Source: an uncultured Eggerthellaceae bacterium (GTDB lineage Bacteria > Actinomycetota > Coriobacteriia > Coriobacteriales > Eggerthellaceae). Taken from it: a stretch of DNA of 42,782 nt. Below are positions 16,603-26,299 of the stretch, one piece after another. The stretch's first letter is position 1. Every line of letters begins with the position of its first letter. Where the stretch lies: assembly GCA_903789375.1 (NCBI GenBank), contig CAIFEB010000016.1, forward strand, positions 1 through 42,782, read 5' to 3'. The position numbers and the translations under genes were made by a program. The notes beneath the pieces are model-generated. The model had not been told where the DNA came from. It saw only the letters and a program-made list of their open reading frames with translations, and did not search any database.

Positions 16603-18525
16603 CTATTCCCGGCCGCGCGCATCCTTCCTCACCGGCCGCGCGTTGTAGGCGAGCCACGACACGACGAGCGGCGTCAGGTACACGAACGGCAGCGCGTAGC
16701 GCATGGCCTCCGCACCTGTGGAAAGCGGCGACACGAACACGCCCGCCACAAGCCCCGCCAGCGGAACGAGCGCCGCGATGCCGTACGGGCGACGGCGCGA
16801 CATGAGCACCGACAGCGCCAGAATCGGCAGGAACGTGACGTAGGAACCCGTCGCGATGAGCAGGTTGAACAGCGGCGTCGCCTCCCACGCTTCGTAGAAG
16901 CTCGCGAGCGCGCTCGCTGCGGCGGCGTTGCCCTCGTGTTCCCAGAACTCGGTCGGCATGACGTCGGGCTCATACGAGCTGTGCCAGCTTGAATCGAACA
17001 GCACGGCGATGGGGTCGGTCGTGTACCAGCCCGCCGTGGTGGCGCCGAACGCGTCGGCGTAGGTTTTGGGATGGCGCGGGCCTTCCGCCAGCCACGCCTG
17101 AAGGTAATGCAGGTAGGCGCTCGTCGTGCCCAGATTCGAATAGCCCTTCACGCCGTCGGCCGACCCGGGCGTGTAGCGGTCCGCAATCGTCGACATGTCG
17201 AGCAGCGTGTCGATGTCCTCGAACTCGCTGTCGGTCATGTCATCCGCATGGCGCGTGACGTACAGGCCCGTCTGCTGGAAGGGGATCGAGAGCATCTCCT
17301 GCGCGCCGCCGGACGTGACGCCCACCACGCGGAACCCGAGCGGAAGAACGACCCACATGAGCGCCGCAGCGCACACGAGCGGAATCCACGCGCGTCGCCA
17401 AGGGTGGGCAGATGCAGCATCGGAGCTGGCAATCCCCAATGCGCCAGATGAGGGTTCCTCGGAAGCAGATGCACCGTTTGCCGCCACGACCGCAGGGGCA
17501 TCGTCGGCGCGCGTCGAATTCGAAGGCGCCTTCCCCTGCGTCGCCTGCGCATTCGCGTGTTCCGCCCCGCCGCGCCGAGCACGCCGGTCATTCACCGCCG
17601 CCACGACGATCAATACGAGCAGCGTGCCCACGGTCAGGTAGATGCCCAGCTTGCGCGTGAGACAGCTCAGAAGCGTCACCACGACGAACGCGATGAGAAA
17701 CCGCCGGTCGGCGAGGGCAGCGCCGCGCGTGCGGCAGACCTCCATCACGCCGATCACGAACGGCACGAACACCCAGCCGAAGAACGAGTCCTTCGACATG
17801 TTCGCCACGAGCAGCGGAAACAGCGGGAACAGCGCGTAGACGCCCACGAGCACACGGCACCACAGCGCGGACAGGCGAAGCCGCCGGCGCGCGTAGACCG
17901 CCGTCGCCGCCAGGGCGAGGCTTGTCGCCGCCGCCTGCAGCACCACGTACAGGAACACACCCGCTTTGATGGAGCCGAACAGGTGCTCGCCCGCGTGCAC
18001 GACGAATCCCATGCACAGCGTGTCGAAGAGCGGGTGGTGGTCCGCCAGACGAAACTCCTGGCCGGTGACGAACGTCGAATAGTAGATGGCCAGCTGCTCG
18101 AACGTGTCGTTGGACAGCGTTCCCGGATAGAGCGCGATCAGATACGGCAGCCAGCACACGAAAATGACCACTGCGGCGATGAGCCATACAGCCCACGCGG
18201 GGCGCCGCGATGCGCCGTCGGGTGCGGCGACGCCGCCTGCCGGCGCGCCACCCCGCTCAAGCGTGGCAGCCCGCACGTCGCCGCGCCAGCACAGAAGCGC
18301 CCGCACGGCCACGAACAGGACGAGAAACACTACGGCATGCGCCGCGAACGACCCGAAGAACCGCCCGTCGACTGCAAGGTCGGGCGTGACGATGTACTGC
18401 TCGCCCGCCGCCCAGACGCATCCCAGCACCACTGCAAGCACCACTTCGTGCGGGCGGATGCCCCGCACGAGCGCACCGGCGCGCTTCATCACGCCGGGCG
18501 CCTCTTCGTCATGCTTCGTCTGCAA
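16603..18525 (-). CDS. DUF6020-type polytopic membrane protein
   Basis: A membrane protein of about 640 residues with around a dozen hydrophobic segments. Conserved-looking loops are YPGTLSNDT (about 150), a DHHP segment (about 180) and a SKDS after VANM, an arrangement reminiscent of GT-C glycosyltransferases, where acidic residues in the first large loop are catalytic. It resembles proteins labelled DUF6020; no substrate can be assigned. A hydrophilic low-complexity loop rich in Ala and Ser lies near 325-375. The start is uncertain: a TTG at 18525 has GGGAG 9 bases upstream; an ATG at 18489 has a more distant AGAGG. It follows tyrS by 36 bp. Confidence 0.78.
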   Translation of the reverse strand: MQTKHDEEAPGVMKRAGALVRGIRPHEVVLAVVLGCVWAAGEQYIVTPDLAVDGRFFGSFAAHAVVFLVLFVAVRALLCWRGDVRAATLERGGAPAGGVAAPDGASRRPAWAVWLIAAVVIFVCWLPYLIALYPGTLSNDTFEQLAIYYSTFVTGQEFRLADHHPLFDTLCMGFVVHAGEHLFGSIKAGVFLYVVLQAAATSLALAATAVYARRRLRLSALWCRVLVGVYALFPLFPLLVANMSKDSFFGWVFVPFVIGVMEVCRTRGAALADRRFLIAFVVVTLLSCLTRKLGIYLTVGTLLVLIVVAAVNDRRARRGGAEHANAQATQGKAPSNSTRADDAPAVVAANGASASEEPSSGALGIASSDAASAHPWRRAWIPLVCAAALMWVVLPLGFRVVGVTSGGAQEMLSIPFQQTGLYVTRHADDMTDSEFEDIDTLLDMSTIADRYTPGSADGVKGYSNLGTTSAYLHYLQAWLAEGPRHPKTYADAFGATTAGWYTTDPIAVLFDSSWHSSYEPDVMPTEFWEHEGNAAAASALASFYEAWEATPLFNLLIATGSYVTFLPILALSVLMSRRRPYGIAALVPLAGLVAGVFVSPLSTGAEAMRYALPFVYLTPLVVSWLAYNARPVRKDARGRE

Positions 18526-18561
18526 ACTGCGCGTCTCCCGTCCTGTTTGCCGAATGTCTGG

Positions 18562-19773
18562 CTAGACCAGCTTCACGAACTTGCGCTTGCCCGCCTGAAG
18601 AACCGCGCCGGCAAGTTTCTCCGGCTCCACGTTGTAGCACTTCGCCGGCACCTGCTCGCCGTTGATCTTCACGCCGCCGCCGTCGATGAGCCGGCGCGCT
18701 TCGCTCGTGCTGCCCTGCAGACCGGCGTTCACCAGAAGCTTTGCCAGATAGACCTTGCCCTCGTCGTTCGGCGTCAGGTCGGCCTTGAACTCGGGAATTT
18801 CGTCGGGCATGTCGTGGAACTTGTGCACCTGGTCGAACTGCTCCTCGGCGTGCTGCGCCTCCTCCTCGCTGTGGTAGGCCGCCACGATGTTGCGAGCCAG
18901 GGCGCGCTTGGTCTTGTTCGGGTCCAGTTCTCCTGCCGCCAGCTGCTTTTCGATTTCGTCCACCTTGTCGACCGGGCACGTGGATGCCAGACGGAAGTAC
19001 TTCACCATGAGCTCGTCGGGAATGCTCATGACCTTGCCGAACATGTCAACCGCGTCGTCGGTGACGCCAATGTAGTTGCCGTAGCTCTTGGACATCTTCT
19101 TGACGCCGTCGAGGCCCTCGAGCAGCGGAAGCGTCAGGCACACCTGCGGCTCCATGCCGAGCTTCTCCATGAGCTCGCGGCCCGCGAGCAGGTTGAACAG
19201 CTGGTCGCTGCCGCCAAGCTCAACGTCTGCCTTGATGCAGACCGAGTCGTACGCCTGCATGATGGGGTACAGGAACTCGTGCACGCTGATGGGCAGGTTG
19301 TTGGAATAGCGGTTGTGGAAGTCGTCACGCTCGAGGATGCGAGCGACGGTGAACTGGCTGGACAGCTTGAGCAGGCCCTCCAGGTCCAGCTTGAACAGCC
19401 ACTCGGAGTTGTGGCGCAGCGTCGTGCGCTCGGGATCCAGGATCTTGAACGCCTGATCGACGTAGGTCTGAGCGTTCTCGTCGATCTGCTCTTTGGTCAG
19501 CTGCGGGCGCGTGCTGTTGCGGCCCGACGGGTCGCCGATGAGCGCCGTGCCGTCGCCGATGATCAGCGTCACCTGGTGACCCAGGTCCTGGAACTGGCGC
19601 AGCTTGTGCAGCGGGACGGCGTGGCCGATGTGGATATCGGGGGCCGTCGGGTCGACGCCGAGCTTGATGTTGAGCGGCTTGCCGCGCTTGAGCTTCTTCA
19701 TCAGGTCGGCTTCGGGCACGATAGTGTCGACGCCCGATGCGATGATATGGAACTGTTCTTCTGCGGAAAGCAT
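18562..19773 (-). CDS. tyrS: Tyrosyl-tRNA synthetase
   Basis: Class I aminoacyl-tRNA synthetase that charges tRNA-Tyr. The 403-residue protein has HIGH at 48-51, the tyrosine-binding centre around DGTALIGDPSGR, KMSKS at 226-230 (not the KFGKS variant of E. coli TyrS), and a C-terminal S4 RNA-binding domain from about 340 (ARRLIDGGGVKING). Two in-frame ATG codons exist at 19779 and 19773. The AAAGAGG site touches the first but is 6 bases from the second, so 19773 is preferred. The gene follows the U32 peptidase gene by 67 bp, too short for a T-box leader. Confidence 0.96.
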   Translation of the reverse strand: MLSAEEQFHIIASGVDTIVPEADLMKKLKRGKPLNIKLGVDPTAPDIHIGHAVPLHKLRQFQDLGHQVTLIIGDGTALIGDPSGRNSTRPQLTKEQIDENAQTYVDQAFKILDPERTTLRHNSEWLFKLDLEGLLKLSSQFTVARILERDDFHNRYSNNLPISVHEFLYPIMQAYDSVCIKADVELGGSDQLFNLLAGRELMEKLGMEPQVCLTLPLLEGLDGVKKMSKSYGNYIGVTDDAVDMFGKVMSIPDELMVKYFRLASTCPVDKVDEIEKQLAAGELDPNKTKRALARNIVAAYHSEEEAQHAEEQFDQVHKFHDMPDEIPEFKADLTPNDEGKVYLAKLLVNAGLQGSTSEARRLIDGGGVKINGEQVPAKCYNVEPEKLAGAVLQAGKRKFVKLV

Positions 19774-19840
19774 TGACATCCTCTTTCGAAACGTGTGCGT
19801 ACGTGGTAACGAGCGATTCTAGCACAGCGGTGCCGCGGTC

Positions 19841-22744
19841 CTATGAAACACCCCTGAACAGATGACCGCTGGTCGTGCCGCGGCGCTTTTCGATGGCGCG
19901 GTTCTCGTCGAACAGAAGCGCCCGCGCGCGGACCGCCCGCGCCGTCATCTCGGCCGCCTGAGGCTTGTCCAAAAGCGTCGTATCAACCATGAAGGCGGTG
20001 ACGCCGGCATCCACAAGGTCGGGCAGGCTGTGCGCGATGTCCAGCTGCACGCCGTTGTACAGATGGCCGCGGCCGAGCGCGTCGGTGACCACGGGGAAGT
20101 CGAACTCCTTGCGGTCGGTGTAGAAGTGTTCGCGGCTGCGGCGCGGACAGGTCTCGCACTGCTCGTTGCACGGCCCCTGGCTCATGAGCAGGCAATGCTC
20201 GCAAATCATGAGCTCCTGCGCGCCGATGATGGTGAGGCCGAGCGGCACGGGCGTGCGTTCGCCCAGGTCGGCAATCTGCCCGAGCGTGAGCTCCGGCGAC
20301 AGCCACACGCGCTCTGCGCCCCACGACGCCACCTGTTCGAGCGCGGCGGGGTTGGTGAGCGGCACGTGCGGACCCACCTCGATACGGGCGCCGGCGGCGC
20401 GGGCGCGCATGATCGACCCCAGGCTGTCGCAGAAGACGGGCTTGTCCTCGCGCACGTAGTCCCACGGGTCGAACGACAGCGCGTATTCGCGCGTGCCCGG
20501 ATGCGGGTCGTGGTCGATGGTCGGCAGCGCCATGACGCGCTGCTTGGGATAGCCCGCCTGCTCGGCTTCCTGAAGGCGCACGCCGGCGAGCTGCGCCTGG
20601 CCGCGCTTGTAGTTGAGGATGGGCACGTACACGGCATCGGCGCCGGCGCGTTTGGCGGCGCGGGCGCAGGCGGGGTTCGTCGCCCAGGTGAAGACCTTGA
20701 CATCGTCGCGGCTGGGACGGGCGCCCAGGCGCGAGCCCGTGCGGGCGCCAGCCGCGCGCGGCGGCAGCGGGAACGCGGGCCGGTCGGCCCAGGGCGCGAG
20801 CAGCTGCGCCTGCAGGTCGTCGAGCGCTTGGGCGCGCAGGTGGTGGATCTGCGAGAATCCCATGCCCACGCCCTCGTCGAGGTCGATGCTGAGGTCGACC
20901 AGGTAAAACGGCGTCTGCCCCATGCGGTCGACGTGCTCGGCCACGCCGTCGGCGTCGAGCGCGCGCGTGCGGGCCGCCTCCACGACGGCGCCCGTGGCGC
21001 TGCCGACAATGCCGCATCCGCGCGGGGCGGCGGGAGCCGAAGCTCCATTGCCTGCGGAGCGTTCATCTGCGACGTTTTCCGTTGTCGGCGCAGGTGCCCC
21101 CGCGCTGGCAGCGGCCGCGGACGCGGGCGCATCGGCCGCGGCGCGCGCCTCCGGCGTGACGCCAGTAGGAGCCCCCGCCGGCGCGTACCTGCGGCAGCTC
21201 GCCAGCTCGAAGGACATCCGCGCGGGCTCGCCCTGGTGCAGCACGACCGTGCCGATGACCGGCAGGCGCGGCTCAAAGGGGTCGTCCTCGAACGCCTCGG
21301 CCGCGTTGCGCACGCGGAACACCCGGTCGCCCTTGCTCACGCGCTGGTCGACTGCCAGCTTGACCGTGCCTTTGCGACCGGGCACGAGCTCGTTCACCGG
21401 GCAGGCGAAATGCCCCCGGTTCGTCCAGATTTCCACGGTGTCGCCTGCATGGAGCGGGCGTTCAGGGGCGATCTCGATTTCGCCCGGACGCGCGGCGGCG
21501 ACCCGCCCGACGAACACGCCGCGGTTGTTGGGGCGCCCGTAGCTCATGATGTCGTTGCCGCGGTCTCCGGTCAGATACGCCGTGGTGAACCCGCGCGAGA
21601 ACGCCTCGGCGAGCGACGAACGCTGCTCGTCGGTGGCTTTGACGTCGACGGCGGGCGCGGGAGCTGCGCTCGAGCTACCGGCGAATTCCGAATCGGCAGC
21701 CGCCGCGGAGGCGACAGCGGACGCCGCATCAGCGGCAGCTTCCGCAGGCGCCGATGCACTCTGGTCGGCGGTGCTTCCTGCCGACGCGGTGTCGTCGGCA
21801 GACGCCGACTCTCCCGCCGCAGCGACGTCTGCCTCTGCCCCCGCCGCAGCTGCGGTGTGCTCGGCTTCCGTCTCTGCTTCCGCCGCAGCCGCAGCGCGCT
21901 CGGCTTCCGCCGCGAGCGTGCGGTCGAGCACGTCGCGATAGACTCCGATGACGGTATGCACGTAGTCAGCCGACTTCATGCGGCCCTCGACCTTGAGCGA
22001 CGACACGCCCGCCTCGACGAGCTGCGGCAGCAAATCGACCGTGCACAGGTCGCGCGGCGACAGCAGATGTTCGCCCGGTGCGGGCAGCGGGCCGTCGGTG
22101 CGATCGTCGTGCAGCTCGTACGGCAGACGGCACGCCTGGGCGCACAGCCCGCGGTTTGCCGACCGGCCGCCGATCATCGACGACATCAGGCACTGCCCCG
22201 AATAGCAGATGCACAGCGCCCCGTGCGAAAACACTTCAACATCCATGCCGAAGTCGTGTGCGACCTGCGACAACGCAGCGATTTCGGAAAGCGAGAGCTC
22301 GCGCGCGAGCGTCACGCGCCCGGCGCCGAGTTCGGCCGCCGCCTCGATGCCGGCGGCGTTGTGGACGTTCATCTGCGTGGACACGTGCAGCGCGCCGGCC
22401 GGGAACTCGCGCGCGATGGCGCGAGCGAGTCCCAGGTCCTGCACGATGAACGCGTCCGCACCCGCGCGCCATGCCCGCCGTGCCACGTCGAGCGCGTGGT
22501 TGTATTCCGACGGCAGAATCTCGATGTTCAGCGTCACGTAGATGCGCGCGTTGCGCAGGTGGGCGTACGCGCACGCCTCGGCCAGCGTGTCCTGCGTGAA
22601 ATTGTCGGCGTTGCGGCGGGCGTTGAACTCGTCGAGCCCCAGGTAGACGGCGTCTGCGCCCGCATCGATCGCGGCGTGCAGGCATTCCATGTTGCCGGCG
22701 GGAGCCAGCAGTTCGACCTTCGGATACGTTTGCGTGTGCGTCAC
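19841..22744 (-). CDS. U32 family peptidase-like protein with Ala-rich insertions
   Basis: A 967-residue member of the U32 family (collagenase-like label; E. coli RlhA in this family is needed for 23S rRNA C2501 hydroxylation). The N-terminal domain (VELLAPAGNMECLHAAIDAGADAVYLG) and the Cys cluster CYSGQCLMSSMIGGRSANRG near 195 are classic, as is a second Cys cluster MICEHCLLMSQGPCNEQCETC near 880. Thus both halves of the long form are present. Two low-complexity Ala/Ser/Glu-rich insertions lie at about 275-370 and 530-590, which make it longer than the usual 650-850 residues. The GTG start at 22744 has AGGGA about 12 bases upstream. First gene of a minus-strand run with tyrS. Confidence 0.9.
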   Translation of the reverse strand: MTHTQTYPKVELLAPAGNMECLHAAIDAGADAVYLGLDEFNARRNADNFTQDTLAEACAYAHLRNARIYVTLNIEILPSEYNHALDVARRAWRAGADAFIVQDLGLARAIAREFPAGALHVSTQMNVHNAAGIEAAAELGAGRVTLARELSLSEIAALSQVAHDFGMDVEVFSHGALCICYSGQCLMSSMIGGRSANRGLCAQACRLPYELHDDRTDGPLPAPGEHLLSPRDLCTVDLLPQLVEAGVSSLKVEGRMKSADYVHTVIGVYRDVLDRTLAAEAERAAAAAEAETEAEHTAAAAGAEADVAAAGESASADDTASAGSTADQSASAPAEAAADAASAVASAAAADSEFAGSSSAAPAPAVDVKATDEQRSSLAEAFSRGFTTAYLTGDRGNDIMSYGRPNNRGVFVGRVAAARPGEIEIAPERPLHAGDTVEIWTNRGHFACPVNELVPGRKGTVKLAVDQRVSKGDRVFRVRNAAEAFEDDPFEPRLPVIGTVVLHQGEPARMSFELASCRRYAPAGAPTGVTPEARAAADAPASAAAASAGAPAPTTENVADERSAGNGASAPAAPRGCGIVGSATGAVVEAARTRALDADGVAEHVDRMGQTPFYLVDLSIDLDEGVGMGFSQIHHLRAQALDDLQAQLLAPWADRPAFPLPPRAAGARTGSRLGARPSRDDVKVFTWATNPACARAAKRAGADAVYVPILNYKRGQAQLAGVRLQEAEQAGYPKQRVMALPTIDHDPHPGTREYALSFDPWDYVREDKPVFCDSLGSIMRARAAGARIEVGPHVPLTNPAALEQVASWGAERVWLSPELTLGQIADLGERTPVPLGLTIIGAQELMICEHCLLMSQGPCNEQCETCPRRSREHFYTDRKEFDFPVVTDALGRGHLYNGVQLDIAHSLPDLVDAGVTAFMVDTTLLDKPQAAEMTARAVRARALLFDENRAIEKRRGTTSGHLFRGVS

Positions 22745-23203
22745 CGGTGGTATGTCCCTTCAGTTGCAGGCACTTCGGCAGAGGACGCCGCGCCTGCGGA
22801 TGTCGTCGTTCAGGGAAATGGTTTGGCGGCAGGCAAACGCCCGCGTTTTCCCTCTTTATCAGGAAGTATATCCGCCACCGTCGGCCTTATCCGGAACTTC
22901 GCGAAATGCACGGTATCCCAATGCGGTAACGGTAGAATACACATGACGAAGCGCCCGCCGCGGAACGATGCGCCCCGCCATCCGCGGGACGCCGTACGTT
23001 GCCAGCTGCAGGACACCGCACGCTGTCGATGCATGGCGGCGCAGCGCGACGGCAGTGGTCCGCCGACGTCGGCCGGCGCATCGCGCGATCGCAGCGCAGC
23101 AGCCGCCGCTGGACGAGTGCCGAACGGCGCGGCGCGCAACTGCCCCGTCGCGTGCGGTAGCCCGCGAGCCGAAACAAACCCCAAACGCATGAGAGGCCCT
23201 GGC
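22745..23203. other. Divergent intergenic region, 459 bp
   Basis: Between the U32 gene and the PASTA PBP gene. Candidate -10 elements are TATACT on the minus strand (22870-22865) and TAGAAT on the plus strand (22933-22938); neither has a good -35 at the right distance. The rest is GC-rich with no gene seen. Confidence 0.4.
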
Positions 23204-25396
23204 ATGAAGATACGTCGAAAATATCGGGAAGCACACACTCATGCCGTGATGTGGGCGTTCGTCGCCATCTTGGGCGTTTTCGTGCTGTTTGGCTGCGCCG
23301 CCTGGTCGAGCGCCTCGCATCTCATCGACGAATGGTCGCAGGACCTGCCCAGCATCGACTCGGCCGAATCGTTCAACTCGGCCGCCGAATCGTACATGTA
23401 CGCCGACGACGGCACCACGCTGCTCGCCGCCTTCCAGATAGACAAGCGCGACCCGGTCACGCAGGACCAGATCAGCCCCTATATCCTGAAAGGCACCGTG
23501 GCCGTCGAGGACGTCCGCTTCTACCAGCACAACGGCGTCGACCCCGTCGGCATCGCGCGCGCCATCGTCAACGACCTCGCCGGCAAGGGTCTTGAAGGCG
23601 CGTCGACCATCACCCAGCAGCTCGTGCGCAACACCGTGCTGTCCGAGGAGATGAGCGACATCACGCTCGAGCGCAAGGTGCGCGAAGCCGAGCTGGCCGT
23701 CCAGATGGAGCAGCGCTACTCCAAAGACGAGATCCTGGTCATGTACCTGAACACCATCAACTACGGCGACGGCTGCTACGGCATCGAGGCGGCGGCTCAG
23801 AACTACTTCCAAACGTCGGCGGCCGACCTGACGATCGCGCAGGCGGCCACGCTCATCGGCATCCCGCAGTCGCCCATTCGCTACAACCCCAAGGAGAATC
23901 CCGATGCGTGCCTGAACAGGCGAAACACCGTGCTCGACAGCATGCTCGCCAACGGCGTCATCACTCAGAGCGAACACGACGAAGCCGTATCCGAGCCCCT
24001 TGGGCTGAACCCCGCGCCCGACGCGCCGTCGCAGGGCATCTACCGCTACCCGTACTTCACCAGCTACGTGCGCGACCAGCTGCTGCAGGCGGACAACCCC
24101 TACGGCTGCTCGTATGCCGACCTGTTCGAGGGCGGGTTGACCATCTACACCACGCTCGATCCCGAGCTGCAGGATGACGCCGGAAGCGCCTGCGAGAGCC
24201 AGTACGCGCGCATGAGCTCGGATTTGGACGCGTCGCTCGTGGCGATGGACCCGACCACCGGCTACGTGCGCGCGCTCGTGGGCGGCAAGGACTTCTCGAC
24301 CGACCAGTGGAACATCGCCGTGCAGGGCGGCAGGCCGGCCGGCTCAACGTTCAAGGTGTTCACCCTGGCCGCGGCTATCGAAAAGGGCATCAGCCCCGAT
24401 ACGACCATCGATTGCTCGAACCCCGTCACGCTCTCCACCGGCCAGACCGTCAACAACTTCGACAACATCGACTACGGCACGCGGTCGATTCGCAGCGCGC
24501 TTGCCGTGTCGTCCAACACCGGCTTCTACCGGCTGGCCGAGGAAGTGAGCGCGACGTCCATCATCGATGTGGCGCATCGCGCCGGCATCGACTCGTCGCT
24601 TCCGAACTACCCCATCATCACGCTCGGCACCGAGAACGTCACGCCGCTCGAGATGGCGGAGGCGTACAGCACGTTCGCCGACAAGGGCATCCATCACGAC
24701 CCCGTAGTGGTGACGAAGATCACGGACAGCAAGGGCAACGTGCTGTACCAGGCCAACCCCACCGGCGACCAGGCGTTCAGCGAGGACGTGGCCGCCACCG
24801 TGACCGACACGATGCGCGCCGTATTCGAGGAATCCGACGGCACCGCCTACGGGAAGGGACCGTCGAACGGGCAGCCCGTCGCCGGCAAGACGGGCACCGG
24901 CATGGAGTTCCGCGACCACTGGATGGTCGGCTACTCGCCAACGCTGACATGCGCGGCGTGGATCGGCAACCGCGACTACTCGTCGACGAGCTCGACCATC
25001 ACCGCCGTCGACCTGTGGCAAGACTTCATGAGCCGGGCGCTGGCCAACGTCCCCGTCACCGACTTCCCCAGCGCAAGCACCACCGCGAAAAGCTCGAACA
25101 GCGGGAGTTCTGCCAGTTCAAGCGCAAGTTCGAGCGCCAGCTCCAGCTCGAGTGCCAGTTCTTCGAGCGCGCAGAGCGCCTCGGGCAGCGCGCCCAACGT
25201 CATCGGCAAGAGCGAGGGCGACGCCCGCAGCGCGCTTTCAAGCTACGACGTGACGGTGGAATACGCGTACACGAGCACCGGCACGCCGGGGTCGGTCATT
25301 TCGCAGAAAACGGACGGCAACGCCGTGACCATCGTCGTGGCGCGCAGCGTCGACGAACGTTCGAGCAGCTCGGATGCCGCGAGCGCCGCAGAGTAG
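23204..25396 (+). CDS. Class A penicillin-binding protein with one PASTA domain
   Basis: A 730-residue bifunctional cell-wall synthase. Short cytoplasmic N-terminus and one membrane segment (about 16-36); GT51 transglycosylase domain with EDVRFYQHNG (catalytic E102) and GASTITQQLVRN; transpeptidase domain with S381 in GSTFK, SSN, and K562 in KTGTG. A Ser-rich linker (about 626-660) leads to a single PASTA domain (about 663-714, PNVIGKSEGDARSAL). The transglycosylase polymerises lipid II and the transpeptidase cross-links peptides outside the membrane. ATG at 23204 is preferred over 23189 because GAGAGG is 7 bases upstream. It is a clear paralogue of the convergent PBP at 26300-28645. Confidence 0.95.
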   Translation: MKIRRKYREAHTHAVMWAFVAILGVFVLFGCAAWSSASHLIDEWSQDLPSIDSAESFNSAAESYMYADDGTTLLAAFQIDKRDPVTQDQISPYILKGTVAVEDVRFYQHNGVDPVGIARAIVNDLAGKGLEGASTITQQLVRNTVLSEEMSDITLERKVREAELAVQMEQRYSKDEILVMYLNTINYGDGCYGIEAAAQNYFQTSAADLTIAQAATLIGIPQSPIRYNPKENPDACLNRRNTVLDSMLANGVITQSEHDEAVSEPLGLNPAPDAPSQGIYRYPYFTSYVRDQLLQADNPYGCSYADLFEGGLTIYTTLDPELQDDAGSACESQYARMSSDLDASLVAMDPTTGYVRALVGGKDFSTDQWNIAVQGGRPAGSTFKVFTLAAAIEKGISPDTTIDCSNPVTLSTGQTVNNFDNIDYGTRSIRSALAVSSNTGFYRLAEEVSATSIIDVAHRAGIDSSLPNYPIITLGTENVTPLEMAEAYSTFADKGIHHDPVVVTKITDSKGNVLYQANPTGDQAFSEDVAATVTDTMRAVFEESDGTAYGKGPSNGQPVAGKTGTGMEFRDHWMVGYSPTLTCAAWIGNRDYSSTSSTITAVDLWQDFMSRALANVPVTDFPSASTTAKSSNSGSSASSSASSSASSSSSASSSSAQSASGSAPNVIGKSEGDARSALSSYDVTVEYAYTSTGTPGSVISQKTDGNAVTIVVARSVDERSSSSDAASAAE

Positions 25397-25398
25397 CG

Positions 25399-25460
25399 CA
25401 GAGCGGAACCAGGTACGAGCCGGGCCCAAACAGAGCAAGGTAGGAGCCGGGTCAGAGCCG
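25399..25460 (+). repeat. Two or three 27-bp degenerate repeats after the PASTA PBP stop
   Basis: GGTACGAGCCGGG (25412) and GGTAGGAGCCGGG (25439) are exactly 27 bp apart, each preceded by CAGAGC. In the PBP frame beyond its TAG they read as related nine-residue units (AEPGTSRAQ, TEQGRSRVR). A third, weaker copy may follow. Confidence 0.5.
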
Positions 25461-25575
25461 AGCAGCGGAAACCATGCAGGTACTTCCCTCTCCGGGATCG
25501 CCAATAATCCGTGCGGCGCACGCCCATGAGATTTCACGTACGAACCGCATGCGCAAGCAGCAGCACGCACAAGCA

Positions 25576-25604
25576 GAAGCGCCCGCAACCAGTGCGAGCG
25601 CTTC
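25576..25604. terminator. Possible bidirectional terminator between PBP and lipoprotein genes
   Basis: GAAGCGC (25576-25582) and GCGCTTC (25598-25604) form a 7-bp stem with an extra internal GCA/TGC pair. It lies between convergent genes. T runs are poor on both strands. Confidence 0.4.
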
Positions 25605-25663
25605 CGACTTGGAACGGTTATGCGGTTGGATTTCGCGCGGAGCATCTCCGACGGAGGTCGTAA

Positions 25664-26161
25664 CTACTTGCTGGCAGCCGCCTCGTCGCCAGCCTTCAGA
25701 GCGGCAACGCCGTCGTTGTACTCCTGCTGGATGGTTGCGATGCGCGCGTTGTACGCATCTTGATCGTAGGAGCCGTCGGTCTTCGCCATCTCGGTGTAGA
25801 GCGCGATGTAGTCGTTGAGCGACTGACGCAGCTTGGTGGTGCCGTCAACGTAGTTGGACTGGATGTCATCGAATCCGTCGGGCACATCGAGCGAGCTGAG
25901 CTTATCCAGATCGCTGAGTGCGCTGTCGGCCTGCGTCTGCATGTTGACCAGGTCGTTGCGCGACACGGCATCGGTGAAGCCCTTCAAATCGGTCTGCAGC
26001 GTTTCCATAATCTGGTTGACCTGCGACATGTAGGTGCGGTTGGCCTGCTGGGCGCTGTTCGCCGAAGTCTGCATCGGGGAGGTGCACGCGCTCAGAACGC
26101 CGAGCGCCAGAACGGCGGCTGCGACGAGAACGGCGATGCGTTTGAATCCGTACTTGGTCAT
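25664..26161 (-). CDS. Small lipoprotein of unknown function
   Basis: A 165-residue protein with a lipoprotein signal: MTKYGFKR, hydrophobic core, lipobox LSAC with the lipidated Cys at 26. The mature part is hydrophilic, Gln/Asp-rich and predicted mostly helical (YMSQVNQIMETLQTDLKGFTDAV), like a small helical bundle. No named family is recognised. ATG at 26161 follows AAGGAG. It lies 138 bp downstream of the second class A PBP gene on the same strand, so co-transcription and a role at the cell surface are plausible but unproven. Confidence 0.82.
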   Translation of the reverse strand: MTKYGFKRIAVLVAAAVLALGVLSACTSPMQTSANSAQQANRTYMSQVNQIMETLQTDLKGFTDAVSRNDLVNMQTQADSALSDLDKLSSLDVPDGFDDIQSNYVDGTTKLRQSLNDYIALYTEMAKTDGSYDQDAYNARIATIQQEYNDGVAALKAGDEAAASK

Positions 26162-26299
26162 GTGGTAGCTCCTTGAACAGAGGGCCCGCGACGGCAGCCG
26201 CAGGCCCCATTGATTTCGCGTTCCACCTTATCATGAGGTCCAAACGCGGCACTGATTCGTTACGCAAACGCATAGATTCCCCGCGCTGCCTGGCTGGTC

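Noticed and set aside
17557-19776. Plus-strand open frame of 739 codons
   Set aside because: Antisense to tyrS and the DUF6020 gene; no recognisable motif and composition of a mirror frame.
19774-19840. T-box leader upstream of tyrS
   Set aside because: Only 67 bp separate tyrS from the U32 gene; no room for a T-box and no such motif was seen.
19862-23203. Plus-strand open frame of over 1,100 codons leading into the PASTA PBP gene
   Set aside because: It is antisense to the U32 gene and merely in frame with the PBP. The PBP start at 23204 has its own ribosome site and the usual N-terminus.
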